NCBI RefSeq assembly: GCF_900142015.1
Contig: NZ_FQZN01000007.1
Span: 62,001-126,000 of the forward strand
Source: Bacteroides stercorirosoris
GTDB taxonomy: Bacteria > Bacteroidota > Bacteroidia > Bacteroidales > Bacteroidaceae
DNA: 64,000 nt
Direction: 5' to 3'
A program made the translations under genes and the position numbers. Shown piece after piece: positions 56,898 to 64,000 of this stretch (positions are counted from its first letter, which is position 1; the number at the start of each line of letters is the position of its first letter). The notes below the pieces were generated by a model. The model was given only the letters and a program-made list of their open reading frames with translations. It had not been told where the DNA came from and searched no databases.

Positions 56898-56927
56898 CGG
56901 ATTGTTTATAGCTGGAATCTTATGAAT

Positions 56928-56967
56928 AAAGAGGCTTTATCACAAGCTGGTGAAGTCTCTTTTTTTA
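56928..56967 (+). terminator. Terminator of the mannan susC operon
   Basis: AAAGAGGCTT and AAGTCTCTTT (one G-U pair), extended by CAC/GTG, close a short loop and are followed by seven T. Confidence 0.75.
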
Positions 56968-56987
56968 TAGGATAAGTGCTGTGAAAT

Positions 56988-57031
56988 GATAAAATTGTAT
57001 CAGTATGTCTGTGACAAATCCGCTATCTTCG
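56988..57031 (+). promoter_or_regulatory. Promoter and putative regulator site of the GH26-GH130-transporter operon
   Basis: GATAAAATTGTATCA (56988-57002) starts 36 bases before TATCTTCG (57024-57031), a near-consensus -7 box. It is the same arrangement as at 42597 and 46372. Confidence 0.65.
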
Positions 57032-57053
57032 CAAATAGAAAAAGAGTAGAGAT

Positions 57054-58172
57054 ATGAATATGAAAGACCTTAGATTATTAACGATTGCATCGGTCATGAT
57101 GGCTTTTGCCGCCTGTGGCCCTACCCAGAAGACACGGCCGAGTGAAGAAACTCCGGTGCGTACCCCTGAGACCGAGAACCTGCTCGCCCATCTTAAAAAA
57201 GTATCATCCCGTGGCTTTATGTTCGGCCATCATGACGATACCAACTATGGCATCGGCTGGGAAGGCGATGAAGGGCGTTCTGATGTAAAGAGCGTCTGTG
57301 GAGACTATCCCGCAGTCATCAGCTTCGACCTGGGACATTTGGAACTGGGCGATACGTTGAGCCTGGACAAAGTGCCGTTCAGCAAAATCAGAAGAGAGAT
57401 ATTGAACCAATATAAAAGAGGAGGGCTGTCCTCTCTTAGCTGGCATCTGCGCAATCCGCTGACAGGGGGAGACTCCTGGGATGTGTCAGATACGACGGTG
57501 GTGAAGTCCATTCTGCCCGGCGGAGCCAATCATGAGAAGTTTGCAGGCTGGGTAAGTAAAGTATCGGCTTTCATCAACTCCCTGCAAACGGAAGACGGAG
57601 TGAAAGTCCCGGTACTCTTCCGCCCGTGGCACGAACATACGGGCAGCTGGTTCTGGTGGGGAGAGAAGCTCTGTACGCCTGAAGAATACAAAGCCCTCTG
57701 GCACATGACGGTGGACATCCTCCGGGGTGATGGAGTGGACAATGCCCTGTATGCCTATTCCCCCGGCAGTGAACCGCAAGATACGGTACAATATCTGAAA
57801 CGCTATCCCGGTGACGACCTGATAGATGTAATCGGTTTCGATACCTATCAGTTCGACCGCCCTTCTTATCTGGCGAATGTGGGCAAAAGTCTGGCTATCG
57901 TAGACAGTATAGGCCGGACGCACGATAAAGTGATAGCCATCACCGAGACGGGCTACGAAGGCATCCCCGATCCGAAATGGTGGACTGAAACCCTGTTGCC
58001 GGCCATTGGAGAGTATCCGATAGCCTACGTCCTGGTGTGGCGCAATGCCCGCGAACGTGTCACGCATTTCTATGCCCCCTATCCCGGACAGGCGTCAGCC
58101 GAAGATTTCGTAACATTCTATAATCATCCCAAGACCCTTTTTGCGACAGACGTAAACTCTTTGTATAAATAA
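57054..58172 (+). CDS. GH26 beta-mannanase lipoprotein
   Basis: A 372-residue lipoprotein (signal ending SVMMAFAAC, then GPTQKTRP) that is almost all catalytic domain. GH26 landmarks are GFMFGHHDDTNYGIGWEG, VISFDLGHLE, SLSWHLRNPLTGGDSWD, acid/base Glu194 in FRPWHEHTGSWFWWG, DVIGFDTYQF and nucleophile Glu298 in AITETGYEG. The RNP..GG..WD loop is continuous here, where the GH26 coded just before carries its insert. Bacteroides enzymes of this compact type release mannobiose, which fits the epimerase and phosphorylase coded next. The first gene of a five-gene operon. Confidence 0.92.
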   Translation: MNMKDLRLLTIASVMMAFAACGPTQKTRPSEETPVRTPETENLLAHLKKVSSRGFMFGHHDDTNYGIGWEGDEGRSDVKSVCGDYPAVISFDLGHLELGDTLSLDKVPFSKIRREILNQYKRGGLSSLSWHLRNPLTGGDSWDVSDTTVVKSILPGGANHEKFAGWVSKVSAFINSLQTEDGVKVPVLFRPWHEHTGSWFWWGEKLCTPEEYKALWHMTVDILRGDGVDNALYAYSPGSEPQDTVQYLKRYPGDDLIDVIGFDTYQFDRPSYLANVGKSLAIVDSIGRTHDKVIAITETGYEGIPDPKWWTETLLPAIGEYPIAYVLVWRNARERVTHFYAPYPGQASAEDFVTFYNHPKTLFATDVNSLYK

Positions 58173-58186
58173 GATAAACAACGAAT

Positions 58187-59362
58187 ATGGAAACTTTTAA
58201 TGATAAGGTATCAAGACTCTTTCAGGAACACGAGGAGTTGATCACGAGAAAGAATGAACCGGTGAAAGGTGGCAACGGCATATTTACACGTTATAAATAT
58301 CCGGTGGTGACGGCTGCCCATACGCCTGTTTTCTGGCGCTACGACTTGGATGCAGCGTCCAATCCCTACCTGATGGAACGTATCGGCATGAATGCCGCGC
58401 TCAACTCCGGCGCCATCAAGTGGAATGGCAAATACCTGCTGTTGCTGCGCATGGAAGGGGCCGACCGTAAGTCGTTCTTTGCCGTGGCGGAAAGTCCTAA
58501 CGGTGTGGATAACTTCCGCTTCTGGGATTATCCCGTCACGATGCCCGAAGATGTGATATCGGCTACCAATGTCTATGACATGCGCCTCACTGCCCATGAA
58601 GACGGATGGATTTATGGTATCTTCTGTGCCGAGCGTCATGATGACAATGCCCCCGTGGGCGATTTATCCTCGGCAACGGCTACGGCAGGCATTGCACGTA
58701 CCCGTGATTTGAAGACTTGGGAGCGTCTGCCCGACCTGAAGACTAAGAGCCAACAACGTAATGTGGTGCTTCATCCCGAATTTGTAGATGGCAAATATGC
58801 CCTTTATACCCGTCCGCAGGATGGATTTATTGATGCCGGAAGCGGCGGCGGCATAGGCTGGGCCTTGGTAGACGACATGACACATGCGGAGGTGAAAGAG
58901 GAAACCATCATCGACCAACGCTACTACCACACCATCAAGGAGGTAAAGAACGGTGAGGGCCCGCATCCGATAAAGACGGAGAAAGGCTGGTTGCACCTGG
59001 CTCATGGGGTTCGTGCCTGCGCTGCCGGACTGCGTTATGTGCTCTATATGTATATGACCGCCCTTGACGATCCTACACGCCTGATAGCCACCCCAGGCGG
59101 TTACTTCATGGCTCCTGAGGGAGAAGAACGTATCGGTGACGTAAGCAATGTGCTCTTCACCAACGGCTGGATTGCGGATGAAGACGGTAAGGTGTTCATC
59201 TATTATGCCTCGTCGGACACGCGGATGCACGTAGCCACTTCTACGGTGGACAAGCTGGTGGATTACTGCATGAATACGCCGGTGGACGGATTGTCCTCTT
59301 CGGCTTCGGTGGAGACGCTGAAGAAACTTATTAGTAATAATTTGCAACTGATGCGGAAATAA
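58187..59362 (+). CDS. GH130 mannosylglucose phosphorylase
   Basis: A 391-residue cytoplasmic enzyme (no signal peptide). It phosphorolyses 4-O-beta-mannosyl-glucose to mannose-1-phosphate and glucose. The GH130 subfamily 1 pattern is clear: VVTAAHTPVFWRYDLDAASNP, then RIGMNAALNSGAIKWNGKYLLLLR, YDMRLTAHEDGWIYGIF with the catalytic Asp, RPQDGFIDAGSGGGIG, GEGPHPIKTEKGWLHLAHGVR (parts of one block) and YYASSDTRMHVATSTVD. Length and motifs agree with the known Bacteroides fragilis enzyme of this activity. It lies between GH26 and the sugar importer, with the epimerase two genes on, completing a known pathway. Confidence 0.93.
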   Translation: METFNDKVSRLFQEHEELITRKNEPVKGGNGIFTRYKYPVVTAAHTPVFWRYDLDAASNPYLMERIGMNAALNSGAIKWNGKYLLLLRMEGADRKSFFAVAESPNGVDNFRFWDYPVTMPEDVISATNVYDMRLTAHEDGWIYGIFCAERHDDNAPVGDLSSATATAGIARTRDLKTWERLPDLKTKSQQRNVVLHPEFVDGKYALYTRPQDGFIDAGSGGGIGWALVDDMTHAEVKEETIIDQRYYHTIKEVKNGEGPHPIKTEKGWLHLAHGVRACAAGLRYVLYMYMTALDDPTRLIATPGGYFMAPEGEERIGDVSNVLFTNGWIADEDGKVFIYYASSDTRMHVATSTVDKLVDYCMNTPVDGLSSSASVETLKKLISNNLQLMRK

Positions 59363-59455
59363 ATATCTTTGTGCCTTTATCCCCCGCTCAGAAGGGTGTG
59401 TGGGCGCGGTGGCAAAGTTTGCGCATCGATGGTTATAAATCTTTAATTTAATAGT

Positions 59456-60841
59456 ATGGCAACACTGAAAGAGAAAATTGGTTATGGCTTTGGCGATATG
59501 TCTTCCTCTATGTTCTGGAAGATATTCTCCTATTATCTGCCTATATTCTATTCTAATATATACGGGCTGAGTCTGGCGGATACGGGCGTCCTGCTGTTGG
59601 TAACGCGCATTTGGGATGCGGTGTCCGACCCGATGATGGGCATCATTGCCGACCGAACCCATACGCGATGGGGAAAATACCGTCCTTATCTGCTGTGGAT
59701 TTCTCTTCCGTTTGCCGTCTGCGGCATATTGATGTTTACCACGCCCGACTTCGGGCCTACGGGGAAACTCATCTGGGCATACGTCACTTACATTCTGATG
59801 ATGACGGTTTATACAGCTATCAATGTGCCATACGGGGCTATGCTGGGGGTGATGACGGATGACTCGGACACGAAGACGGTGTTCTCTTCCTACCGGATGT
59901 TCTTTGCATACGGCGGTAGTTTCATAGCCTTGTTTGCCTGGGAGCCGCTTTGCACGTGGTTCAGGGAGATGACCGGTTCGGTGACCGTCAGTTGGCAATA
60001 TTCCATGATTGTGATTGCTTCGTTGTGCTTCGTCGTGTTCCTGCTATGTTTCAGCATGACGAGGGAGTACGTGAAGAGCGTATCTACGGTTTCCATCGGG
60101 AAGGACTTCAAGTCGTTGCTTGCCAACGTGCCTTGGTGGTTGCTTATCGGAGCGGCATTGTGCTCCAACCTGTTCAACACGGTGCGTGGCGCTACGGCTG
60201 CCTATTTCTTCAAAGACTACATAGGCGACAGTATATTCCTGAACCTGGGTGATTTCACAATCCTGTTTTATGCCGGGCTGTTCCTGGGTGTGGGAGAGGT
60301 TTCCAATATGATAGGCGTGGTGCTGGCAGTTCCCCTTTCGCGCGGACTGGGCAAGAAATCCACCTATATCGCCACGATGGCGGCACTGGCGGTATTGAGC
60401 ATTCTGTTCTTCTATCTGCCTTGCACACCGGCGGGCTTCTGGATGATGCTGATTATGCAAATCGTCATATCTATTTGTACGGGTATCGTTTCACCGTTGA
60501 TATGGAGTATGTATGCTGACGTTTCGGACTATGCCGAACTGAAAGACGGGACGGCTTCGACCGGGCTTATATTCTCATCTTCGTCGATGGCGCAGAAGTT
60601 TGGCGGCGCTATGGGCGGGGCGGCTGTGATGTGGATACTGGCATCCTTCGGTTATAATACGGCTGAGGGTGCCGTGCAAACGGAGGAGGCGCTGACTGGT
60701 CTGAACTTGCTTATGAGCTGGATACCAGCTGCTGTGGCAGTGCTGGCTATGGTGGTCGTGTACTTCTATCCGTTGACGAAGAAGCGCGTGGAGGAGATTA
60801 ACGAGAAGCTGAAACCCATACGGGCGAAGGGGATGTCTTGA
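59456..60841 (+). CDS. GPH-family sugar:cation symporter (MFS)
   Basis: A 461-residue inner-membrane protein with about twelve membrane segments. The start KIGYGFGDMSSSMFWKIFSYY and the loop DPMMGIIADRTHTRWGKYRP are hallmarks of glycoside-pentoside-hexuronide symporters; IWSMYADVSDYAELKDGTAS is the matching loop in the second half. In this operon it should import mannobiose or mannosylglucose from the periplasm using a cation gradient. The gap of 93 bases before it holds no clear element. Confidence 0.93.
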   Translation: MATLKEKIGYGFGDMSSSMFWKIFSYYLPIFYSNIYGLSLADTGVLLLVTRIWDAVSDPMMGIIADRTHTRWGKYRPYLLWISLPFAVCGILMFTTPDFGPTGKLIWAYVTYILMMTVYTAINVPYGAMLGVMTDDSDTKTVFSSYRMFFAYGGSFIALFAWEPLCTWFREMTGSVTVSWQYSMIVIASLCFVVFLLCFSMTREYVKSVSTVSIGKDFKSLLANVPWWLLIGAALCSNLFNTVRGATAAYFFKDYIGDSIFLNLGDFTILFYAGLFLGVGEVSNMIGVVLAVPLSRGLGKKSTYIATMAALAVLSILFFYLPCTPAGFWMMLIMQIVISICTGIVSPLIWSMYADVSDYAELKDGTASTGLIFSSSSMAQKFGGAMGGAAVMWILASFGYNTAEGAVQTEEALTGLNLLMSWIPAAVAVLAMVVVYFYPLTKKRVEEINEKLKPIRAKGMS

Positions 60842-60888
60842 CTTTTATTTCCCAAACGGGTTCAAAATATAAACTAATACGCTTTTTT

Positions 60889-62076
60889 ATGGACGTCAAG
60901 AATATGCGAAAAGAGATGGAAGAAGAGTTGACAGCCAACATTCTTCCCTTCTGGATGAACCGGATGACGGATGAAGCGAACGGTGGCTTCTATGGCCGCA
61001 TCACGGGAACCGGAATCCTGATGCCGGAAACAGAAAAGGGTGCTGTATTGAATGCCCGTATTCTCTGGACTTTCTCGGCAGCCTATCGTTTGCTGAAGAA
61101 GGAAGAATACTTGTCTGCAGCAACGCGTGCCAAACGCTATGTGATAGATCATTTCTATGACCGCGAGTTCGGCGGTGTCTACTGGTCGCTCGATTGCGAA
61201 GGTCGCCCATTAGATACGAAGAAGCAAATCTATGCCATCGGCTTTGCCATCTACGGGCTGAGCGAATATCATCGTGCCACGGGTGATGCTGAGGCTTTGG
61301 AATATGCCGTCCGCCTGTTCGAGGATATCGAAAAGCATAGCTTCGACCCTGTGAAGAATGGCTATTGCGAGGCTCTTACCCGCCAGTGGGGAGAGATTGC
61401 CGATATGCGTCTTAGCGATAAAGACGAGAATGAACGTAAGACCATGAACACCCATCTGCATATCCTGGAGCCTTATGCCAATCTGTACCGTGTATGGAAA
61501 GATGATCGCCTAAAGAAGCAACTCCGCAACCTGATAGAACTATTCACGGACCGGATTCTTAATCCTGAGACCGGACATCTGGAATTGTTCTTCGATGACA
61601 ATTGGCGGAGTAAGTATCGCATTGTTTCCTACGGACACGATATAGAAGCTTCCTGGCTGATACATGAAGCCGCTTTGATACTGGCTGATAAGACTTTACT
61701 GGAAAAAGTGGAACCGCTGGTTGAGTTTATCGCCGCTGCCGCCGGTGAAGGATTGACGCCTGACGGTGCCATGATTTATGAGACTTTCCCGGATAGACAG
61801 AAGACCGATACCGACCGCCATTGGTGGGTGCAGGCAGAGAATGTGGTGGGACACGTTAATCTTTACCAACATTTTGAAGATGAAGTGGCATTGCGCAAGG
61901 CTTTTCATTGCTGGGATTTCATCAAGAAGCATCTGATAGATAAGAAGAACGGCGAATGGCATTGGAGCGTGCGTGCCGACGGCACGGTGAATACTGAGGA
62001 TGACAAGGCCGGATTTTGGAAATGCCCGTATCATAACGGACGTATGTGCATGGAGATAATGGAACGTTTTTCATAA
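60889..62076 (+). CDS. Cellobiose/mannobiose 2-epimerase (AGE family)
   Basis: I start at ATG 60889 (MDVKNMRKEMEEELTANIL); a TTG start at 60838 overlapping the transporter stop is unlikely. The 395-residue cytoplasmic (alpha/alpha)6-barrel enzyme converts the reducing-end mannose of mannobiose to glucose. The family patterns are ILPFWMNRMTDEANGGFYGRI, GAVLNARILWTFSAAYR, YGHDIEASWLIHEA with a catalytic His, WWVQAENVVGHVNLYQ and FWKCPYHNGRMCMEI with the second His. Its product is the substrate of the GH130 enzyme coded in the same operon. Confidence 0.92.
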   Translation: MDVKNMRKEMEEELTANILPFWMNRMTDEANGGFYGRITGTGILMPETEKGAVLNARILWTFSAAYRLLKKEEYLSAATRAKRYVIDHFYDREFGGVYWSLDCEGRPLDTKKQIYAIGFAIYGLSEYHRATGDAEALEYAVRLFEDIEKHSFDPVKNGYCEALTRQWGEIADMRLSDKDENERKTMNTHLHILEPYANLYRVWKDDRLKKQLRNLIELFTDRILNPETGHLELFFDDNWRSKYRIVSYGHDIEASWLIHEAALILADKTLLEKVEPLVEFIAAAAGEGLTPDGAMIYETFPDRQKTDTDRHWWVQAENVVGHVNLYQHFEDEVALRKAFHCWDFIKKHLIDKKNGEWHWSVRADGTVNTEDDKAGFWKCPYHNGRMCMEIMERFS

Positions 62077-62094
62077 GTGTTTTAGAAGTTTGGA

Positions 62095-62886
62095 ATGAGA
62101 AGATTGATTGGACTTTGTGTTGTGTTGTGGATAGGGATTGCGTTGCAGGCGCAGTCCCTTTATCCTGATTTCAGTAAGATGAATTTCGGTTGTGATGGGA
62201 ACAGCATCACGGCGGGTGAACAATGGTCGAAGACGGTGGTCGATCTACTTGGATTTGCCACCCATCATAATGTAGCGGTAGGTTCTGCAACATGGGCGTG
62301 CCACCCCGATACCCAGGATTACGGAAGTGCCGGTTTTGCCGGAATATCCGGTGGCTGGCAGCCTACCGAAGACGGGCGTGAATTGCAAATGCGCCATAAC
62401 AATGTCTCCAAAGTCCATATCCAGAAATTCATTGCCGAGGTGGAGAGCGGGCAATATCCGGCTCCCGATGTCTTTGTCTTCTCTATGGGGACGAACGACA
62501 AGGATTTAGGCTCTGCCGAAGAAGCCTTGAAAGGTAAGACTCTTGCAGAGGTGGACGTTACCACTATGGCAGGCGGTGCCCGCTGGGCCATACAGACCAT
62601 TCTGGAGCATTATCCCAAATGTCGTGTTTTTGTTTGTACCCCTATTCAGACCGGTGATGTAACCCGCAATGAACGTAATCTGGAGAAGATTGCCATTCTG
62701 CGTGAAATCTGCCGTGCTCTCTCCGTGCAACTGATAGATTGTTACTCTAATAGCGGTATAACCGGGAAATTCGAACAGCCTTCGGGCAGGGGACGCTATC
62801 TGCGCGATGGCTTACATCCCGATAAAGAAGGGCAGGAGTTGATGGGGCGCTATATTGCGAAAGAAATACGGAATAATTTCTTTTAG
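62095..62886 (+). CDS. SGNH/GDSL hydrolase, probable carbohydrate esterase
   Basis: A 263-residue secreted protein with signal peptide (LCVVLWIGIALQAQ). SGNH blocks are present: GCDGNSITAGEQW with the nucleophile Ser, GSATWACHPDTQD, FVFSMGTNDKDLG, and DGLHPDKEGQELMG with the Asp-x-x-His pair. As last gene of the mannan operon it probably removes acetyl groups from mannan or glucomannan oligosaccharides, complementing the CE7 esterase. No CAZy family can be fixed by eye. Confidence 0.83.
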   Translation: MRRLIGLCVVLWIGIALQAQSLYPDFSKMNFGCDGNSITAGEQWSKTVVDLLGFATHHNVAVGSATWACHPDTQDYGSAGFAGISGGWQPTEDGRELQMRHNNVSKVHIQKFIAEVESGQYPAPDVFVFSMGTNDKDLGSAEEALKGKTLAEVDVTTMAGGARWAIQTILEHYPKCRVFVCTPIQTGDVTRNERNLEKIAILREICRALSVQLIDCYSNSGITGKFEQPSGRGRYLRDGLHPDKEGQELMGRYIAKEIRNNFF

Positions 62887-62953
62887 GTGCGGGTTGATTT
62901 CTTTCTGCACAATTATGAATTAATTCCGCCAACAGGTTATATAGAGAATATAT

Positions 62954-64000
62954 TCAAGACGCCTTCTTAAGCCACTCCTTCTTCAGCAACTTCTCGTCGA
63001 GCAACCGGAGTGCTTCCGCCTTGTCCGTTGCCTTGACCACCAGCGACACATCATTCTCATCACTTCCGTAAGAAATCATCTTCAGCGGAATATTCTTCAA
63101 CGCATCCATAATCCGCGCTTCGGTTTCGATGCACGATGACTTCATGTTGCCTACCACAGAAATGATACTCATCTTATCTTCCACCCATATCCGGGCATAC
63201 TTATTCAGTTCCCGCAGGATGAGCGAAAGGAAGTTCCCGTCATCCGTGGCTACGGATATGTTATCGTTGGATGAAGTCAACAGACAGGGCATCGTCTTGT
63301 ATTTGGCGAAGATATCGAAAATCTTGCTGATGAACATATAAGGCCGGAGCGTGTGGTTCGATTCGAACCGGATGTATGTGATAGAATCTTTGGTGGCGAC
63401 TGCCTTCACCATGTTCCCGTTCAATCTGTTGGCGGATATATAAGTCCCTTCTGATGCCGGGTTCACCGGGTTGAGCAAACGGATGGGAATATTCTCTTTC
63501 CATGCCGTAGCCAGACAAAGCGGGTGCAGTATCTGGGGATTGAAGTAGATGAGCCGTTCGGCTTCACTGAAACTCAGGTTCTTTATCGTGTCGGCATCTT
63601 TCACTACCAGGGTGTCGTTGCTGTGTATATCGACATCTGTCCATATCCGTATTTCCTCCGCCTGTATGGCTGTCCCTATCAGGGCGGCGGTGTAGTCGCT
63701 TCCGCCTTGTTTCAGACAATCGGTCTCACCAAAGGCATTCCTGCAAATGCTTCCCTGTGTGAGAAACAGATGCGTATCGGGGTATGATTTACATATCTCT
63801 TTCACCTTCCGGCTGATATATTCCTCATCCGCTTCCCCGTTCATGCCGGTGCGTATGAAGTCGAAGGCACAAATCACGCAGTTGTCCACTCCCTGTTCCT
63901 GCAAGTAGAATCCCAGTAAGGTGGATGTCAGTAACTCGCCTTGTGCCAGGATTTCCTTTTCGTCGGTAGCGTAGAAAGGCTCCATGCTGTATTTCCATAT
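62954..64000 (-). CDS. Aspartokinase, C-terminal part (cut by window edge)
   Basis: The frame is open to base 64000, so about the first 90 residues are missing; the ATG at 63985 is an inner Met, not the start. The kinase part shows KQGGSDYTAALIGTAIQAEE and LSFSEAERLIYFNPQILHP, then IPIRLLNPVNPASEGTYIS. Two ACT domains follow (ITYIRFESNHTLRP to WVEDKMSIISVVGNMKSSC), the site of feedback control by lysine or threonine in this family. It phosphorylates aspartate, the first step of lysine, methionine and threonine synthesis, and looks like a stand-alone enzyme without homoserine dehydrogenase. It is convergent to the mannan operon. Confidence 0.93.
   Translation of the reverse strand: MWKYSMEPFYATDEKEILAQGELLTSTLLGFYLQEQGVDNCVICAFDFIRTGMNGEADEEYISRKVKEICKSYPDTHLFLTQGSICRNAFGETDCLKQGGSDYTAALIGTAIQAEEIRIWTDVDIHSNDTLVVKDADTIKNLSFSEAERLIYFNPQILHPLCLATAWKENIPIRLLNPVNPASEGTYISANRLNGNMVKAVATKDSITYIRFESNHTLRPYMFISKIFDIFAKYKTMPCLLTSSNDNISVATDDGNFLSLILRELNKYARIWVEDKMSIISVVGNMKSSCIETEARIMDALKNIPLKMISYGSDENDVSLVVKATDKAEALRLLDEKLLKKEWLKKAS

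Noticed and set aside
58664..59998. A 444-codon minus-strand frame
   Set aside because: It is antisense to the GH130 and transporter genes, is rich in His/Arg as usual for shadow frames, and matches no family.
60838..60888. Upstream TTG start of the epimerase
   Set aside because: It overlaps the transporter stop and adds residues not expected in the family; the ATG at 60889 fits better.

Overview
The window is chromosome of a gut Bacteroides-type organism (Bacteroidota). The evidence is four SusC/SusD-type outer-membrane uptake systems (one cut by the left edge), many lipoprotein signal peptides, promoters of the Bacteroides kind (TAnnTTTG at -7), an HU-like DNA-binding protein with a long tail, and several tandem GH3/GH5/GH26/GH130 enzymes. 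No rRNA, tRNA, integrase, transposase or CRISPR array was seen. I cannot name the species from the sequence alone.

Layout. (1) 1-18996: three SusC systems. The first is a partial susC on the minus strand. It is followed by a BadF-type sugar kinase and an HU-like protein (both minus), then susC-susD-lipoprotein (3918-9997) and susC-susD-DUF lipoprotein-GHL10 hydrolase (10643-18996). The three susC genes share one long 5' leader with a covarying hairpin and an ATGAATGAAGATCGC start. In only one of the three does this ATG open the susC gene; in the other two it opens a short or broken reading frame. (2) 19068-26124: housekeeping block with asd, a CPA2 cation/proton antiporter, tcdA, a LolD-type ABC ATPase and an outer-membrane barrel TonB-type receptor. 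(3) 27018-35312: a 5'-nucleotidase split into two genes, then two tandem NagZ-like GH3 plus serine-hydrolase fusions. (4) 35313-38926: a repeat-rich stretch with a small barrel protein, a DUF4136 lipoprotein and an aldo/keto reductase. (5) 39035-62886: a complete beta-mannan/glucomannan utilisation locus with its AraC regulator. The window closes with a partial aspartokinase.

How the mannan locus works (family knowledge plus inference). SusC/SusD and two surface lipoproteins capture the glycan. Two GH26 and two GH5 enzymes cut the backbone. A CE7 esterase and an SGNH hydrolase probably remove acetyl groups. A GH3 enzyme removes glucosyl residues. A GPH-type symporter imports the disaccharide, an AGE-family epimerase turns mannobiose into mannosylglucose, and a GH130 phosphorylase splits this to mannose-1-phosphate and glucose. 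No alpha-galactosidase is present, which suggests glucomannan or acetylated mannan rather than galactomannan.

Most notable non-coding structure: the shared susC leader; a -36 motif shared by the promoters of the mannan locus, probably the AraC regulator's site; two arrays of short tandem repeats with exact helical-scale period (23 bp x4 and 22 bp x8); and a 220-bp structured dispersed repeat present twice with compensatory changes. The most notable protein feature is a beta-sandwich-like module inserted inside a GH26 catalytic domain and apparently related to two modules at the end of a neighbouring surface lipoprotein.
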